64,000 nucleotides of DNA from Chryseobacterium sp. MYb7 (lineage in GTDB: Bacteria > Bacteroidota > Bacteroidia > Flavobacteriales > Weeksellaceae), in the NCBI RefSeq assembly GCF_002979455.1, contig NZ_PCOU01000009.1:62001-126000 (forward strand), read 5' to 3'. The position numbers were made by a program, and so were the translations under genes. Within the stretch, counting starts at the first letter, position 1, and the number at the start of each line of letters is the position of its first letter. Positions 8,605 through 17,735 of the stretch are shown piece after piece. The notes beneath the pieces were generated by a model that was given only the letters and a program-made list of their open reading frames with translations, ran no database searches and had not been told where the DNA came from.

Positions 8605-8932
8605 GATAGAAAATCTTCACTATATCTTGATGTAAGATAATAATTGATTAATAATTGTTAAACAATAATAATATACAGGTAGTATTATTTTAAAATATAT
8701 GAGCTACAAGTCTTTATAGTATAAAAATAGACCAATAAAAACCCAAAACAGCTTTTAGATTGTCTATGAAGGCCTGTAGATACAATGAAAAATAGCTGAC
8801 AATCGGGATTGTATTATTGTTTGATTCTCTCTAATATTGAGGGCTAATATAATATGAAATTCAGAAATACCTGATGATTTCTATAATTTTCTTCTTTTAA
8901 AAACTTTTCTAACTTATAAATTTAATTGATCT
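8605..8932. other. AT-rich intergenic stretch, no gene seen
   Basis: About 330 bases between divergent units. No ORF of credible composition and no strong hairpin was found; it should hold the promoter of the small membrane protein at 8933. Confidence 0.45.
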
Positions 8933-9151
8933 ATGCTTTCATCCGCAGATTTACACCTTGAAAGAGCATTATTCTTTGCTGTACTGATTATTTTTTTCGG
9001 AGCAGGAATTATATGCACACTCATTATTTTGATCATTCATTCTTTACGGAAGAAAAATAAAACGGCACGTTATTATTTTCTTTCATTCCTGCTTTCCGGA
9101 GTTATGGGACTCGTATTAGCTGCATTTTATTTGTGTATGATACTGTCTTAA
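8933..9151 (+). CDS. small two-helix membrane protein
   Basis: This 72-residue protein has two predicted transmembrane segments (about residues 12-35, AVLIIFFGAGIICTLIILII, and 50-70) joined by a basic loop (RKKNKTARYY), which places the loop in the cytoplasm. No family is recognised. Reality is supported by amphipathic, non-random composition and a free-standing ATG. There is no operon partner. Confidence 0.55.
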   Translation: MLSSADLHLERALFFAVLIIFFGAGIICTLIILIIHSLRKKNKTARYYFLSFLLSGVMGLVLAAFYLCMILS

Positions 9152-9383
9152 CAGGTTGGAAATTATATATTAAAAGTATTTTAGAAAATATTCATGGGAT
9201 TTAAAAAAACCACTGTTATCAGGGATGTTTTGGTGTAACAGCTGTTATTATCTTTGACATCGAAAATTGATTAAGAAGTAAAGTGGCGAAACATCAATAT
9301 TAATTTAATAACTTCTATAGCTTTCTTTTTCACCCATAATGAAAGGATAAATTCTTATTTCGAACAGACACTACAATATAAGC

Positions 9384-9521
9384 ATGGGTAAAAACAATAA
9401 CAAAATAAAATTGGGTGGAGAAGAAGCTGTAAAAGTAATATTTGATCTGGATCGGGTTGCCGTTTTGCTTTACGGGATAAAAAGTGATTTTACCGAACAA
9501 AACAGCCTCAAAATCAATTAG
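9384..9521 (+). CDS. possible 45-residue small protein upstream of the sensor kinase
   Basis: An ATG-started ORF encodes 45 residues beginning MGKNNNKIKLGGEEAVKVIF and ending KIN. It has a sensible alpha/beta composition (EAVKVIFDLDRVAVLLYGIK) and stops 60 bases before the histidine kinase start, on the same strand. It could be a small regulator or a chance ORF. No homologue is recognised. Confidence 0.35.
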   Translation: MGKNNNKIKLGGEEAVKVIFDLDRVAVLLYGIKSDFTEQNSLKIN

Positions 9522-9581
9522 CGGTATTTGCCTATATTTACGTTCTTTACTATACTAAAACTTAATAAAGATAAGGGGTTG

Positions 9582-11789
9582 ATGCACAGGTTACTATTTA
9601 TATTTACTTTAATTATTTGTCCGTTTTTTGTTCAGGCACAAGATGTTTTAAGCAAATTAGAAAAGGAATACAACCATGCTTCAAACAATACTGCAGAACA
9701 GTTGAATCTTGCTCCCAAATATGCTACAGCCTTATTCTTTCACAATCGAAAGTCTCAGTCTTACCAGATTTTAGAAACCAATATTTCCATGGCTAGAAAA
9801 CAGGCTGATGGGAAGTATGCTACTATTTTATACGCCGTGCAAGCCATGAATTACCGGTTGGATAATAAAGGATCTGAATCTTCAAAGAGTCTGGAGATGG
9901 CAAAAACCTACAGCCTGCAAACAACCAGCAACGAAGCGAAAGGTTATTTGCAATATGCAAAAGGCTGGATTCTGATCCGTAATAATAAAACAACTGATGC
10001 TGTTGCTGCTTACCTGAAAGCTATCGAATATTATGAAAACTCACCAACCACTTCCACGCTGTACGGAAGATTTGGTAACGTTGCTAAAGAATTATCAACT
10101 ATCTATTCCAACCTCAATGAATACCAGTTGGAAGAGAAATACAGCAAACAATTTTTGTTGCTTGCATCCAAACAAAATGACCCTAATCTTATCTTCGACG
10201 CCTATATGCGAATGGGCTATGTGTACGAACAGAAATATACTCAAAATCCTTCAGATACAGGGTTTAGGAATAAAACAGAACAGTATTATTTACAAGCTAT
10301 TACTGCTTTTAATAAAAATAAAGATGCGATGCTCAACAGGAGCAGTCTTTCCTATGTGGCCATCAATTTAGCCAATTTATATACTGGTTTTGATAAAGAT
10401 AAGGCGATGCAGTATGCCAGATTAGCCAACAGTGTGAGTCTGGAAATAGGTGACCCTATTCATATTGCTTCTTCATTTGGGATTCTGGCTGAGCTGGCTC
10501 TACAGGACAAAAATTATGATTTGGCTAAGTCTTACTTTATAAAAGCCTCTATGGAAATTGGGAAAAGTCCTGTCAGAGATCATAATATTGAATTGTCTAT
10601 CCTTGAATCTTTATCCAGAATTAGCGAAGAACAGGGCAACTATAAAGAAGCGCTCACTTATTATAAAAGTTATGTTGACAAATACAAAAGCGTTTACGAT
10701 CAGGAAAAACTGGATATTACCAAAAGATTAGAATCTCAGTTTGATAAAGAACGCCAGGAACAGAAATATATCAAACTGCAGCTGGAAAGCGATAAAAAAG
10801 CGCAGGAAATTAAGTTGATCAATATCCTTCGGGCACAACGTGAACAGGTATACAACAACTTAAAACTGGTAGAAGAAAATCAACGCGAAAGATTGAAATT
10901 CTCAGAACTTGAATCGGAGAAAAAGGAACAGCAGCTTCGTTTGGCAAAATTAGAAACCCAACAGAAGAGTAATGATATTAACAACTATAAAAAGCTGCTG
11001 GCATTTAAAGAAAAGATCAATACCTACTACATTTTCTTTATCATATTCTTCATTATTCTGATCCTGTTATTGTTGTATGCTTATAAACAACGCGCCAAGT
11101 CTCTTAAGCGAAGAGATGAATTGCATGCTTTAGCCATGGAACAGGAGAAACAAAATTCAAAAATATCTACGCTTACCGCGTTGCTTGAAGGGCAGGAGCA
11201 GGAACGTGGCCGGCTTGCCCGTGATCTTCATGACGGATTGGGAGGTCTGCTTTCCGGAACTAAGCATCAGTTGTCTTATTTAAACCCTCATCAGTCTGAA
11301 AATATAGAAGAAGGAATTTCCAAATCAATTGATCAGATTGATGGCGCTGTAGAGGAGTTAAGGCGTGTTGCGCACAATTTAATGCCGGATCTGTTAATGA
11401 AATATGGTCTGGAAGTAGCTATTCAGGAGTTTGCTTCCCGTATTTCCAATAATGCTTTAGAAATTCACACAGAATTTATCAATCACAGGAATTCTGTATC
11501 TCAGGAAAAACAATTGATCATATACAGAATCATTCAGGAATTGGTCAATAATGCCATAAAGCATGCTCATACTTCGGAAATTATTATTCAGATAAGTGAA
11601 GAAGAAAATGTATTAAACATAACGGTAGAAGATAACGGCCAAGGTTTTGATCCTAAAAGTTTAGACGTTAGAAAAACAGCAGGTTTTCATAATATAGAAT
11701 TAAGAATCCAATTTTTAAAAGGAACAATGAATATCACTTCCGAATTGAATATTGGTACCAGTATAGAACTTCAAATTCCTATTCATTAA
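9582..11789 (+). CDS. TPR-containing sensor histidine kinase (HPK7/NarX type)
   Basis: This membrane sensor kinase has 735 residues from the chosen start at 9582, where the signal peptide MHRLLFIFTLIICPFFVQAQ begins; a TTG at 9528 would add 18 odd residues. The periplasmic part (about 30-400) is tetratricopeptide repeats, followed by a long coiled coil (about 390-480), one transmembrane helix (about 481-503), and a HisKA_3 dimerisation domain with phospho-accepting H550 in RDLHDGLGG. The ATPase domain follows (N box ELVNNAIKHAH, G box DNGQGFD). It pairs with the LuxR-type regulator starting 2 bases downstream. The stimulus is unknown. Confidence 0.95.
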   Translation: MHRLLFIFTLIICPFFVQAQDVLSKLEKEYNHASNNTAEQLNLAPKYATALFFHNRKSQSYQILETNISMARKQADGKYATILYAVQAMNYRLDNKGSESSKSLEMAKTYSLQTTSNEAKGYLQYAKGWILIRNNKTTDAVAAYLKAIEYYENSPTTSTLYGRFGNVAKELSTIYSNLNEYQLEEKYSKQFLLLASKQNDPNLIFDAYMRMGYVYEQKYTQNPSDTGFRNKTEQYYLQAITAFNKNKDAMLNRSSLSYVAINLANLYTGFDKDKAMQYARLANSVSLEIGDPIHIASSFGILAELALQDKNYDLAKSYFIKASMEIGKSPVRDHNIELSILESLSRISEEQGNYKEALTYYKSYVDKYKSVYDQEKLDITKRLESQFDKERQEQKYIKLQLESDKKAQEIKLINILRAQREQVYNNLKLVEENQRERLKFSELESEKKEQQLRLAKLETQQKSNDINNYKKLLAFKEKINTYYIFFIIFFIILILLLLYAYKQRAKSLKRRDELHALAMEQEKQNSKISTLTALLEGQEQERGRLARDLHDGLGGLLSGTKHQLSYLNPHQSENIEEGISKSIDQIDGAVEELRRVAHNLMPDLLMKYGLEVAIQEFASRISNNALEIHTEFINHRNSVSQEKQLIIYRIIQELVNNAIKHAHTSEIIIQISEEENVLNITVEDNGQGFDPKSLDVRKTAGFHNIELRIQFLKGTMNITSELNIGTSIELQIPIH

Positions 11790-11791
11790 AC

Positions 11792-12421
11792 ATGATAAAA
11801 GTAGCTATAACAGATGATCATCCACTTCTCTTAGAAGGATTGAAGAATATTTTAGGAAACAGCGATACCATAGATGTAGTAGATTGTTTCAAAAACGTTT
11901 CAGAAATGAATACCGGTCTTGCAAAAAATGCTATTGACATTTTATTGCTGGATATCAATCTGGCAGATACCAACAGCATTGAACTCATAAAACCTTTAAA
12001 GAAAAAGTATAGCAATCTTCAGATTATTATTCTCAGTGTTCACAATGAACTGCCTGTCATTAATAGTTCTTTGGCTGAAGGTGCCTGTGGATACATTCAG
12101 AAGAATGCTTCAGTTTCTGAAATTCTGGAAGGGATTACCAGCGTGTATGAAGGGACTCAATTTTTATGTTCGCAAACTAAGTCTGTTTTGGAGAAAAAAT
12201 CAACTGATGGGTTAAATCATGTACCCAAACTGACCCGAAGAGAAAAGGAAATTCTTGGGGAAGCTGCGAAAGGACTTACCACCAATCAAATGGCAGAAAA
12301 ACTGTTTATCAGTCCGCATACCGTAGAAAGCCACAGAAAGAACCTTATTGAGAAATTCCAGACATCCAATCTTAGCTCAGCCATCAAATTAGCAATAGAA
12401 TATGGATTGATTATTGAATAA
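11792..12421 (+). CDS. LuxR/NarL-type response regulator
   Basis: This 209-residue partner of the sensor kinase starts 2 bases after the kinase stop. The receiver domain (1-120) has the acidic pair D8-D9, phospho-acceptor D54 in LLLDIN and the conserved lysine in IQKNAS. The C-terminal LuxR-type HTH (about 145-205) reads LTRREKEILGEAAKGLTTNQ and FISPHTVESHRKNL. It should bind DNA as a dimer after phosphorylation. Targets are not visible; the palindrome at 7542-7578 is one speculative candidate. Confidence 0.95.
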   Translation: MIKVAITDDHPLLLEGLKNILGNSDTIDVVDCFKNVSEMNTGLAKNAIDILLLDINLADTNSIELIKPLKKKYSNLQIIILSVHNELPVINSSLAEGACGYIQKNASVSEILEGITSVYEGTQFLCSQTKSVLEKKSTDGLNHVPKLTRREKEILGEAAKGLTTNQMAEKLFISPHTVESHRKNLIEKFQTSNLSSAIKLAIEYGLIIE

Positions 12422-12437
12422 AATATTCATCTACAAA

Positions 12438-12473
12438 AAAGGCCTGCTTACATCGTAAAAGCAGACCTTTTTC
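12438..12473 (+). terminator. terminator of the two-component operon (bidirectional)
   Basis: A 12-bp stem with one mismatch (AAAGGCCTGCTT pairs with AAGCAGACCTTT) is followed by Ts; A-runs on the other side allow use by the convergent gene at 12502. Confidence 0.8.
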
Positions 12474-12501
12474 TTATATAATCAAATAATTGGTGTGTTT
12501 T

Positions 12502-13071
12502 TTAATCTTTGAATTTCAACGCAGCCTGAAACAGGTTTTTCTTTCCTATTAAATCATATTCGTCGTTATATTCAGGCTGATACATTAGGATGAAAACTCT
12601 GCCGTCAAAATCTTTTAAATTGATAGGCTGATCTACCATAATATCATAAAACCTTGTAATAGTACGTGTGGCAGTCCATTGCTTTGCGTTACCTTTAGGA
12701 TTTTTATCAAATCTGTGATCTTTCGCATCTGTGTAATACCAATAAGAAGGAGCAGAATCCATCAGAAACATTTCTTTGTCTTTATTGTACAATTCCTCAG
12801 CCATACCCGTATTCTGAAACCACGGAACCTCCTGTGTGCTTAAAAGTCCCAAAGCTCCTGCATAAATATCCTTGTTTGTAGTAGCTCCAACTAAAAATCC
12901 TTCCAGATTGGTAGAAGTGATTTCGAACTGGAAAGTGGATTTCTTCAGCTCATAAACATCGTTCACAGGTTGAATTACTTTTCCGTCCTGTTTTATCACT
13001 ACTTTTAATGATTGTGCGAAAGTCATAAAACTTAATAAACAAAAAAGAATCGTCAAACTTAATTTTTTCAT
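12502..13071 (-). CDS. secreted protein, unknown function
   Basis: This 189-residue protein has a clear signal peptide (MKKLSLTILFCLLSFMTFAQ). The mature domain starts like a beta-sandwich (SLKVVIKQDGKVIQPVNDVY) and ends AALKFKD, with a tryptophan/tyrosine-rich centre (SYWYYTDAKDH). No catalytic motif or family is recognised. Its -7 box TATCTTTG lies at 13095-13102 on the minus strand. It is convergent with the two-component operon. Confidence 0.8.
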   Translation of the reverse strand: MKKLSLTILFCLLSFMTFAQSLKVVIKQDGKVIQPVNDVYELKKSTFQFEITSTNLEGFLVGATTNKDIYAGALGLLSTQEVPWFQNTGMAEELYNKDKEMFLMDSAPSYWYYTDAKDHRFDKNPKGNAKQWTATRTITRFYDIMVDQPINLKDFDGRVFILMYQPEYNDEYDLIGKKNLFQAALKFKD

Positions 13072-13161
13072 TGTATCTTTTTAAATAATTGCAGCAAAGA
13101 TATTAGACTTTATTCCCTTATACACTGGCTGTTTTCAGGGGTTTTTTATCTTATTAATAGG

Positions 13162-14235
13162 TTAAAACAAATCCGCCTTTAACTGGATCTTTATATAAGC
13201 TGTTTTCTGCTTTTTACCATTTACCGCAGTAGAATTAAGTGGAAAAACTTCTGCATAAAAGGTATTGTTATCTGTCCAGAATGCCTTTTTATCATCAGCT
13301 ATTTTGAAGTTGGTGAAATTCACGTATAAAAGATTGTCCTGTTTCTTGGTTTGCGGTAAATATTTAGCGATAATAAAATTACTCCCCACATCATTATTAG
13401 ATGAAACAAAGGTAACCCAGCTCTTGGTTGGAAGAATTTGTGGATAGCCATCAGTACTTAACTCAAACATCACTGCATTTTTTATATTGTAAAAAGAATA
13501 GAAAGAACCTGCAACTTCATCAGAGTTTTCTTTGAAAACCTCCAGATTTAAGTAAGGTGACCGTCCTACATATTCATTAGCAAGCGGTCCGGTCTCTGTA
13601 GAGATGTTTTCATGTTGTGTAATAACCTCTTTTCTGCCATTTTCAATATATACCCAGTTATCATCATGTAGTTTTATATTCGGATTTTTTACCAATGGTT
13701 CATTCATTCTATTTTTTGAACTGGTTTTAAATTCCTGCTCTGAAATCTCTGCAATAGTTCCAAATTTCTTAAAAGATTTATTTTTAAAATCATCAGATTG
13801 TTTAAATGTGCTGCTTCTGATCTCATAAAGATCCACACCATTTAAAGTTAATTCAAATGACGAAGTGAATTCTGACTTCAAAACAAAAGCTTCAATGCTG
13901 TTCGAAATATTGTTATTTATGCTGTAATGAATAGAGTAGAAGTCTTCAAACTCTTCAAATCCATAATAATTATCGAACTTATTGTAGGCTACTTTCAGAT
14001 GAGCGGCATCTTTATTCGGAGCAACAAAAAACTGTATAGAATCCAGCTTGGTAAATAATTGAAAGGGCACCTCCTGAACATTATCCACTCCTTTTGTTTT
14101 TTTGAAATCGACAAGTGTTATTATTTTTTGCTTAACTTCAGTTTTTGCTGTTTTAGTTTCTGATGTTTTGTTCTGTTGACTGCATCCCACAAAAACCACC
14201 ATAGATGATATAACGATTTGATTGAGTATTTTCAT
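13162..14235 (-). CDS. lipoprotein, unknown function
   Basis: This 357-residue lipoprotein has lipobox VGCS (acylated C18). After a short Lys/Thr-rich linker the protein is beta-rich, with many aromatic and Asn residues and no cysteines or HExxH-type motif. It likely sits on the outer membrane. The promoter box TACATTTG is at 14251-14258 on the minus strand. It is separated by 90 bases from the gene at 12502 and may be cotranscribed. No family is recognised. Confidence 0.78.
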   Translation of the reverse strand: MKILNQIVISSMVVFVGCSQQNKTSETKTAKTEVKQKIITLVDFKKTKGVDNVQEVPFQLFTKLDSIQFFVAPNKDAAHLKVAYNKFDNYYGFEEFEDFYSIHYSINNNISNSIEAFVLKSEFTSSFELTLNGVDLYEIRSSTFKQSDDFKNKSFKKFGTIAEISEQEFKTSSKNRMNEPLVKNPNIKLHDDNWVYIENGRKEVITQHENISTETGPLANEYVGRSPYLNLEVFKENSDEVAGSFYSFYNIKNAVMFELSTDGYPQILPTKSWVTFVSSNNDVGSNFIIAKYLPQTKKQDNLLYVNFTNFKIADDKKAFWTDNNTFYAEVFPLNSTAVNGKKQKTAYIKIQLKADLF

Positions 14236-14393
14236 TTTCTATATTTTGGGCAAATGTATCAGTATTCACACCTGTAGCCAACAAAATCACCTGATATAGG
14301 GAATAAATGGCTGAAAACCGGGATATATTGAACGATAGAATTTGGAGAATTTTACAAAATGATAAACCAAGTATTATAGATTATTTTAAAAAG

Positions 14394-14960
14394 ATGAAAA
14401 ACGTAATAACCAGCCTTTCCATTGTGATCGTATTGTTAACTTCCTGCTCACCTGCTACAGAAAAAAAAGTGGAGAAAAATGCTTCTCCAGATGTAATAAC
14501 AGCTCCCGCTTCGGTTTCTAAAACTGATCCGGAAAAAAAGGATATATCAAAATTAGAAATACCCGTTGATTTTACATCGTTAGTTCCTATTGATGTATTG
14601 AATGGTAAAAGCACAAATGTGTATGAGAAATATGGTATAGAATTCTCGGGTAACTGTTATTCCTGTGACTTAACAAGTTTGTCTATCACAAAGAAGGAAA
14701 TAAGATGGGCTAATGTCTGTGATGAAAAAGACACCTTTGAAATCCATGATTTTTCATATTCTATAGAAGGAAATAAAACTATTTTCAAAACACCAGAACG
14801 GACTTATATTTTAACCAAAATAGATAAAGCTCCCGTTTACGAACTTATTATAGAAGGCAAGAAGCTTGAAATGAAAAATAAAAGAATAGCTGCCTATTTT
14901 ACCACTCAAAAAGCCTTGTCTCTTTTTACGGAGCATGATTGTGGTGATTTTGGAGGATAG
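14394..14960 (+). CDS. lipoprotein, unknown function
   Basis: The start is placed at 14394 (MKNVITSLSIVIVLLTSCSP), which begins a clean lipoprotein signal with lipobox LTSC; an ATG at 14307 would add 29 residues ahead of it. The mature part has a Ser/Pro/Ala/Lys linker, then a compact domain with a CYSC motif and further cysteines (VCDEKD, EHDCGD), perhaps disulfide-bonded. The C-terminus ends FGG. No family is recognised. Confidence 0.75.
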   Translation: MKNVITSLSIVIVLLTSCSPATEKKVEKNASPDVITAPASVSKTDPEKKDISKLEIPVDFTSLVPIDVLNGKSTNVYEKYGIEFSGNCYSCDLTSLSITKKEIRWANVCDEKDTFEIHDFSYSIEGNKTIFKTPERTYILTKIDKAPVYELIIEGKKLEMKNKRIAAYFTTQKALSLFTEHDCGDFGG

Positions 14961-15000
14961 ATAGAGTAGTCCGGAGCAATCTTTTCTTAAAATTAAAGCA

Positions 15001-15028
15001 TAAAAAAACCTCAAAGTAATTTGAGGTT
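15001..15028 (-). terminator. terminator of thrS-infC
   Basis: AACCTCAAA (15007-15015) pairs with TTTGAGGTT (15020-15028) around a GTAA loop. On the minus strand it is followed by a U-run 26 bases after the infC stop, so the operon ends here instead of continuing into rpmI. Confidence 0.88.
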
Positions 15029-15053
15029 TCTTTATATTAAAATAATGACTTAA

Positions 15054-15614
15054 TTATTTTGCTGGTTTTTTAGGACTCATCATCATAATCATTCTTTTTC
15101 CTTCAAGTTTAGGAAGTTGGTCTACTTTACCTACATGCTCTAGTTCCTGAGCAAGCTTTAAAAGCAAAATTTCTCCCTGGTCTTTAAAGATAATCGAACG
15201 TCCTTTAAAAAATACGTAGGTCTTTAATTTTGAACCTTCTTCAAGGAATTTTTCAGCATGCTTCTTTTTGAATTCGTAATCGTGGTCATCTGTCTGAGGT
15301 CCGAAACGGATCTCTTTCACTACCACTTTTACCTGCTTAGCTTTAAGTTCCTTTTGTTTTTTCTTTTGCTCATATAAGAATTTTTTATATTCTAATATTC
15401 TTGCAATAAAAGGTTCTGCTTTATCAGAAATTACTACTAAATCCAATTCCTGATCTGCAGCAATCTGTCTTGCTTTGTCAATTGGATAAATTCCTGGCTC
15501 TACGTTATCGCCCACCAAACGAAGCTCTCTCACACGAATTTTATCGTTGATCAAGTGTAAGTCCTCTTGTACCGGACGTCTTTGTGGGCCCCTGTTGTTA
15601 AATCTTTGTGCTAT
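15054..15614 (-). CDS. infC: translation initiation factor IF-3, probable AUA start
   Basis: IF-3 binds the 30S subunit, checks the start codon and initiator tRNA, and prevents subunit joining. The N-domain ([17 protein letters not shown]), lysine-rich linker and C-domain ([18 protein letters not shown]) are all present. The first standard start is a TTG at 15554, which would remove the usual extension before the IF-3 N-domain. The reading frame stays open upstream and encodes [20 protein letters not shown]; the only plausible initiator before the stop at 15624 is ATA at 15614, giving 186 residues. Non-AUG starts let IF-3 repress itself in other bacteria. The start is inference; the gene identity is firm. 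Confidence 0.93.
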   Translation of the reverse strand: MAQRFNNRGPQRRPVQEDLHLINDKIRVRELRLVGDNVEPGIYPIDKARQIAADQELDLVVISDKAEPFIARILEYKKFLYEQKKKQKELKAKQVKVVVKEIRFGPQTDDHDYEFKKKHAEKFLEEGSKLKTYVFFKGRSIIFKDQGEILLLKLAQELEHVGKVDQLPKLEGKRMIMMMSPKKPAK

Positions 15615-15724
15615 TGTATTATAATTTTATTGGTTAACTACTTAATTTAATTGATTTAAATATTTAAAATTGAAAGATTCATTAATTCTTTAATCTTTGA
15701 ATCCTTCAATCTTTTATTTTAAAT

Positions 15725-17644
15725 TTATATTGCTGCTTCTTTTTTGAAGTAAGCAACGAAATCCTCCAGTTTCATCACTCCAAGATCTCCTTCTCCACGT
15801 CTTCTTACAGAAATCGTTTCTTCTTTTTCTTCATTTTCTCCCACCACAAGCATGAAAGGAATCTTGTTCAATTCAGCATCACGGATCTTTTTACCTGTCT
15901 TCTCGTTTCTGTCATCAATCTGACCGCTAATATCGTGATTTTCCAAAAATTGTGAAACTTTTTTTGAATAATCTACATATTTTTCACTGATCGGTAGAAT
16001 AATAAACTGATCCGGGCTCAGCCATAATGGGAAATCACCAGCTGTGTTTTCCAGTAAGATAGCAATGAAACGCTCCATAGAACCAAATGGTGCCCTGTGG
16101 ATCATTACCGGTCTGTGCTTTTCATTATCATTTCCAATATAGTGAAGGTCAAACCTTTCCGGTAAGTTATAATCCACCTGGATAGTTCCAAGCTGCCATT
16201 TTCTTCCTAAAGCATCTTTCACCATGAAGTCAAGCTTAGGACCATAGAATGCTGCTTCTCCGTATTCTACTACCGTTTTTAAACCTTTCTTCTGAGCTGC
16301 ATTGATGATCGCGCTTTCTGCTTTCTCCCAATTCTCATCAGAACCGATATACTTTTGTTTGTTTTCAGGATCTCTTAATGATACCTGAGTGACAAAATCT
16401 TCAAAACCTAAAGACTTGAAAACATAAAGCGTAAGGTCAATTACTTTTTCAAATTCTTCAGAAAGCTGATCCGGAGTACAGAAAAGGTGAGCGTCATCCT
16501 GAGTAAATCCACGAACTCTCGTTAATCCGTGAAGCTCTCCACTTTGCTCATATCTGTATACCGTACCGAATTCTGCATACCTTTTTGGCAAATCTCTATA
16601 ACTCCATTGTGAAGTCTTGTAAATTTCACAGTGGTGCGGACAGTTCATTGGCTTCAGTAAGAATTCTTCTCCTTCATTTGGAGTTTTAATCGGCTGGAAG
16701 CTGTCTTCCCCATATTTATCCCAGTGTCCAGAAGTTACATAAAGTTCTTTTGCCCCGATGTGTGGAGACATTACAAATTCGTAACCCCCTTTTTTCTGAG
16801 CATCAGAAAGGAAATTCTCTAGTTTTCTTCTTAAAGCAGTACCTTTTGGCAGCCAAAGGGGTAAGCCGGCACCTACTTTTTCAGAGAATGCAAAAATTCC
16901 AAGTTCTTTACCTAATTTTCTGTGGTCTCTTCTTTTAGCTTCTTCTAATCTTTCAAGGTATTCAATAAGATCTTTCTGCTTAGGGAAAGAAATACCGTAT
17001 ACTCTTGTTAATTGAGGATTTTTTTCATTTCCTCTCCAGTAAGCTCCTGCTGCATTTAAAATCTTAACTGCCTTTACAATTCCTGTATTTGGAATGTGAC
17101 CACCACGACATAAGTCTGTGAAGTCATCGTGCGTTACAAAAGTGATTTCTCCATCATTAAGATTAGAGATCAATTCTACTTTGTAAGGGTTGTCTGCATA
17201 TGTTTTTAAAGCATCTTCTTTAGAAACCGGATATAGAGAGAATGTAGATCCTTTCTTCGCGTTTTCTAAGATCTTTTTCTCAATCTTTTCAAAATCTTTT
17301 TCAGATAAGCTTTCATCCCCGAAATCTACATCATAGTAGAATCCGCTTTCAATAGCTGGACCGATCGTTAACTTAGCATTAGGATAAAACTCAAGGATTG
17401 CCTGCGCCAAAAGGTGGGCAGAAGAATGCCAGAAAGCTTTCTTTCCAAGATCATCATTCCAGGTCAAAAGCTGTACCGTAGAATCCGTGGTTATAGGTGT
17501 GGTGATTTCTACTTGTTGATCATTAACAATTGCGGAGATGGTGTTTCTTGCCAATCCCTCGCTTATAGATTTTGCCACATCTAGAGGAGTTACTGCTCCT
17601 TCGAATTCTTTGACGCTATTGTCTGGAAGTGTAATTTTTATCAT
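15725..17644 (-). CDS. thrS: threonine--tRNA ligase
   Basis: Threonyl-tRNA synthetase (639 residues, normal length) charges tRNA-Thr. Domains in order are TGS (1-60), the SAD editing domain with [10 protein letters not shown] (HxxxH near 77) and [11 protein letters not shown], a class II catalytic core with [32 protein letters not shown] and [13 protein letters not shown], and an anticodon-binding domain (about 540-639). It is the first gene of the thrS-infC unit with a TATTTTTG promoter box 25 bases upstream. Confidence 0.98.
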   Translation of the reverse strand: MIKITLPDNSVKEFEGAVTPLDVAKSISEGLARNTISAIVNDQQVEITTPITTDSTVQLLTWNDDLGKKAFWHSSAHLLAQAILEFYPNAKLTIGPAIESGFYYDVDFGDESLSEKDFEKIEKKILENAKKGSTFSLYPVSKEDALKTYADNPYKVELISNLNDGEITFVTHDDFTDLCRGGHIPNTGIVKAVKILNAAGAYWRGNEKNPQLTRVYGISFPKQKDLIEYLERLEEAKRRDHRKLGKELGIFAFSEKVGAGLPLWLPKGTALRRKLENFLSDAQKKGGYEFVMSPHIGAKELYVTSGHWDKYGEDSFQPIKTPNEGEEFLLKPMNCPHHCEIYKTSQWSYRDLPKRYAEFGTVYRYEQSGELHGLTRVRGFTQDDAHLFCTPDQLSEEFEKVIDLTLYVFKSLGFEDFVTQVSLRDPENKQKYIGSDENWEKAESAIINAAQKKGLKTVVEYGEAAFYGPKLDFMVKDALGRKWQLGTIQVDYNLPERFDLHYIGNDNEKHRPVMIHRAPFGSMERFIAILLENTAGDFPLWLSPDQFIILPISEKYVDYSKKVSQFLENHDISGQIDDRNEKTGKKIRDAELNKIPFMLVVGENEEKEETISVRRRGEGDLGVMKLEDFVAYFKKEAAI

Positions 17645-17668
17645 TGTTTACTAAGAAATTTTAAGATG

Positions 17669-17676
17669 CAAAAATA
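17669..17676 (-). promoter_or_regulatory. -7 box of the thrS promoter
   Basis: The minus strand reads TATTTTTG (TAnnTTTG), 25 bases upstream of the thrS start. Confidence 0.6.
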
Positions 17677-17735
17677 CGGAATTTTTAGATAAAATACTAT
17701 ATTAGCCTATATTTAGAATGAGAATTAATATTAAA

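Noticed and set aside
15615..15724. hairpin between thrS and infC as a terminator
   Set aside because: AAAGATT/AATCTTT words can pair but are AT-only and lack a T-run, so the two genes likely remain cotranscribed.
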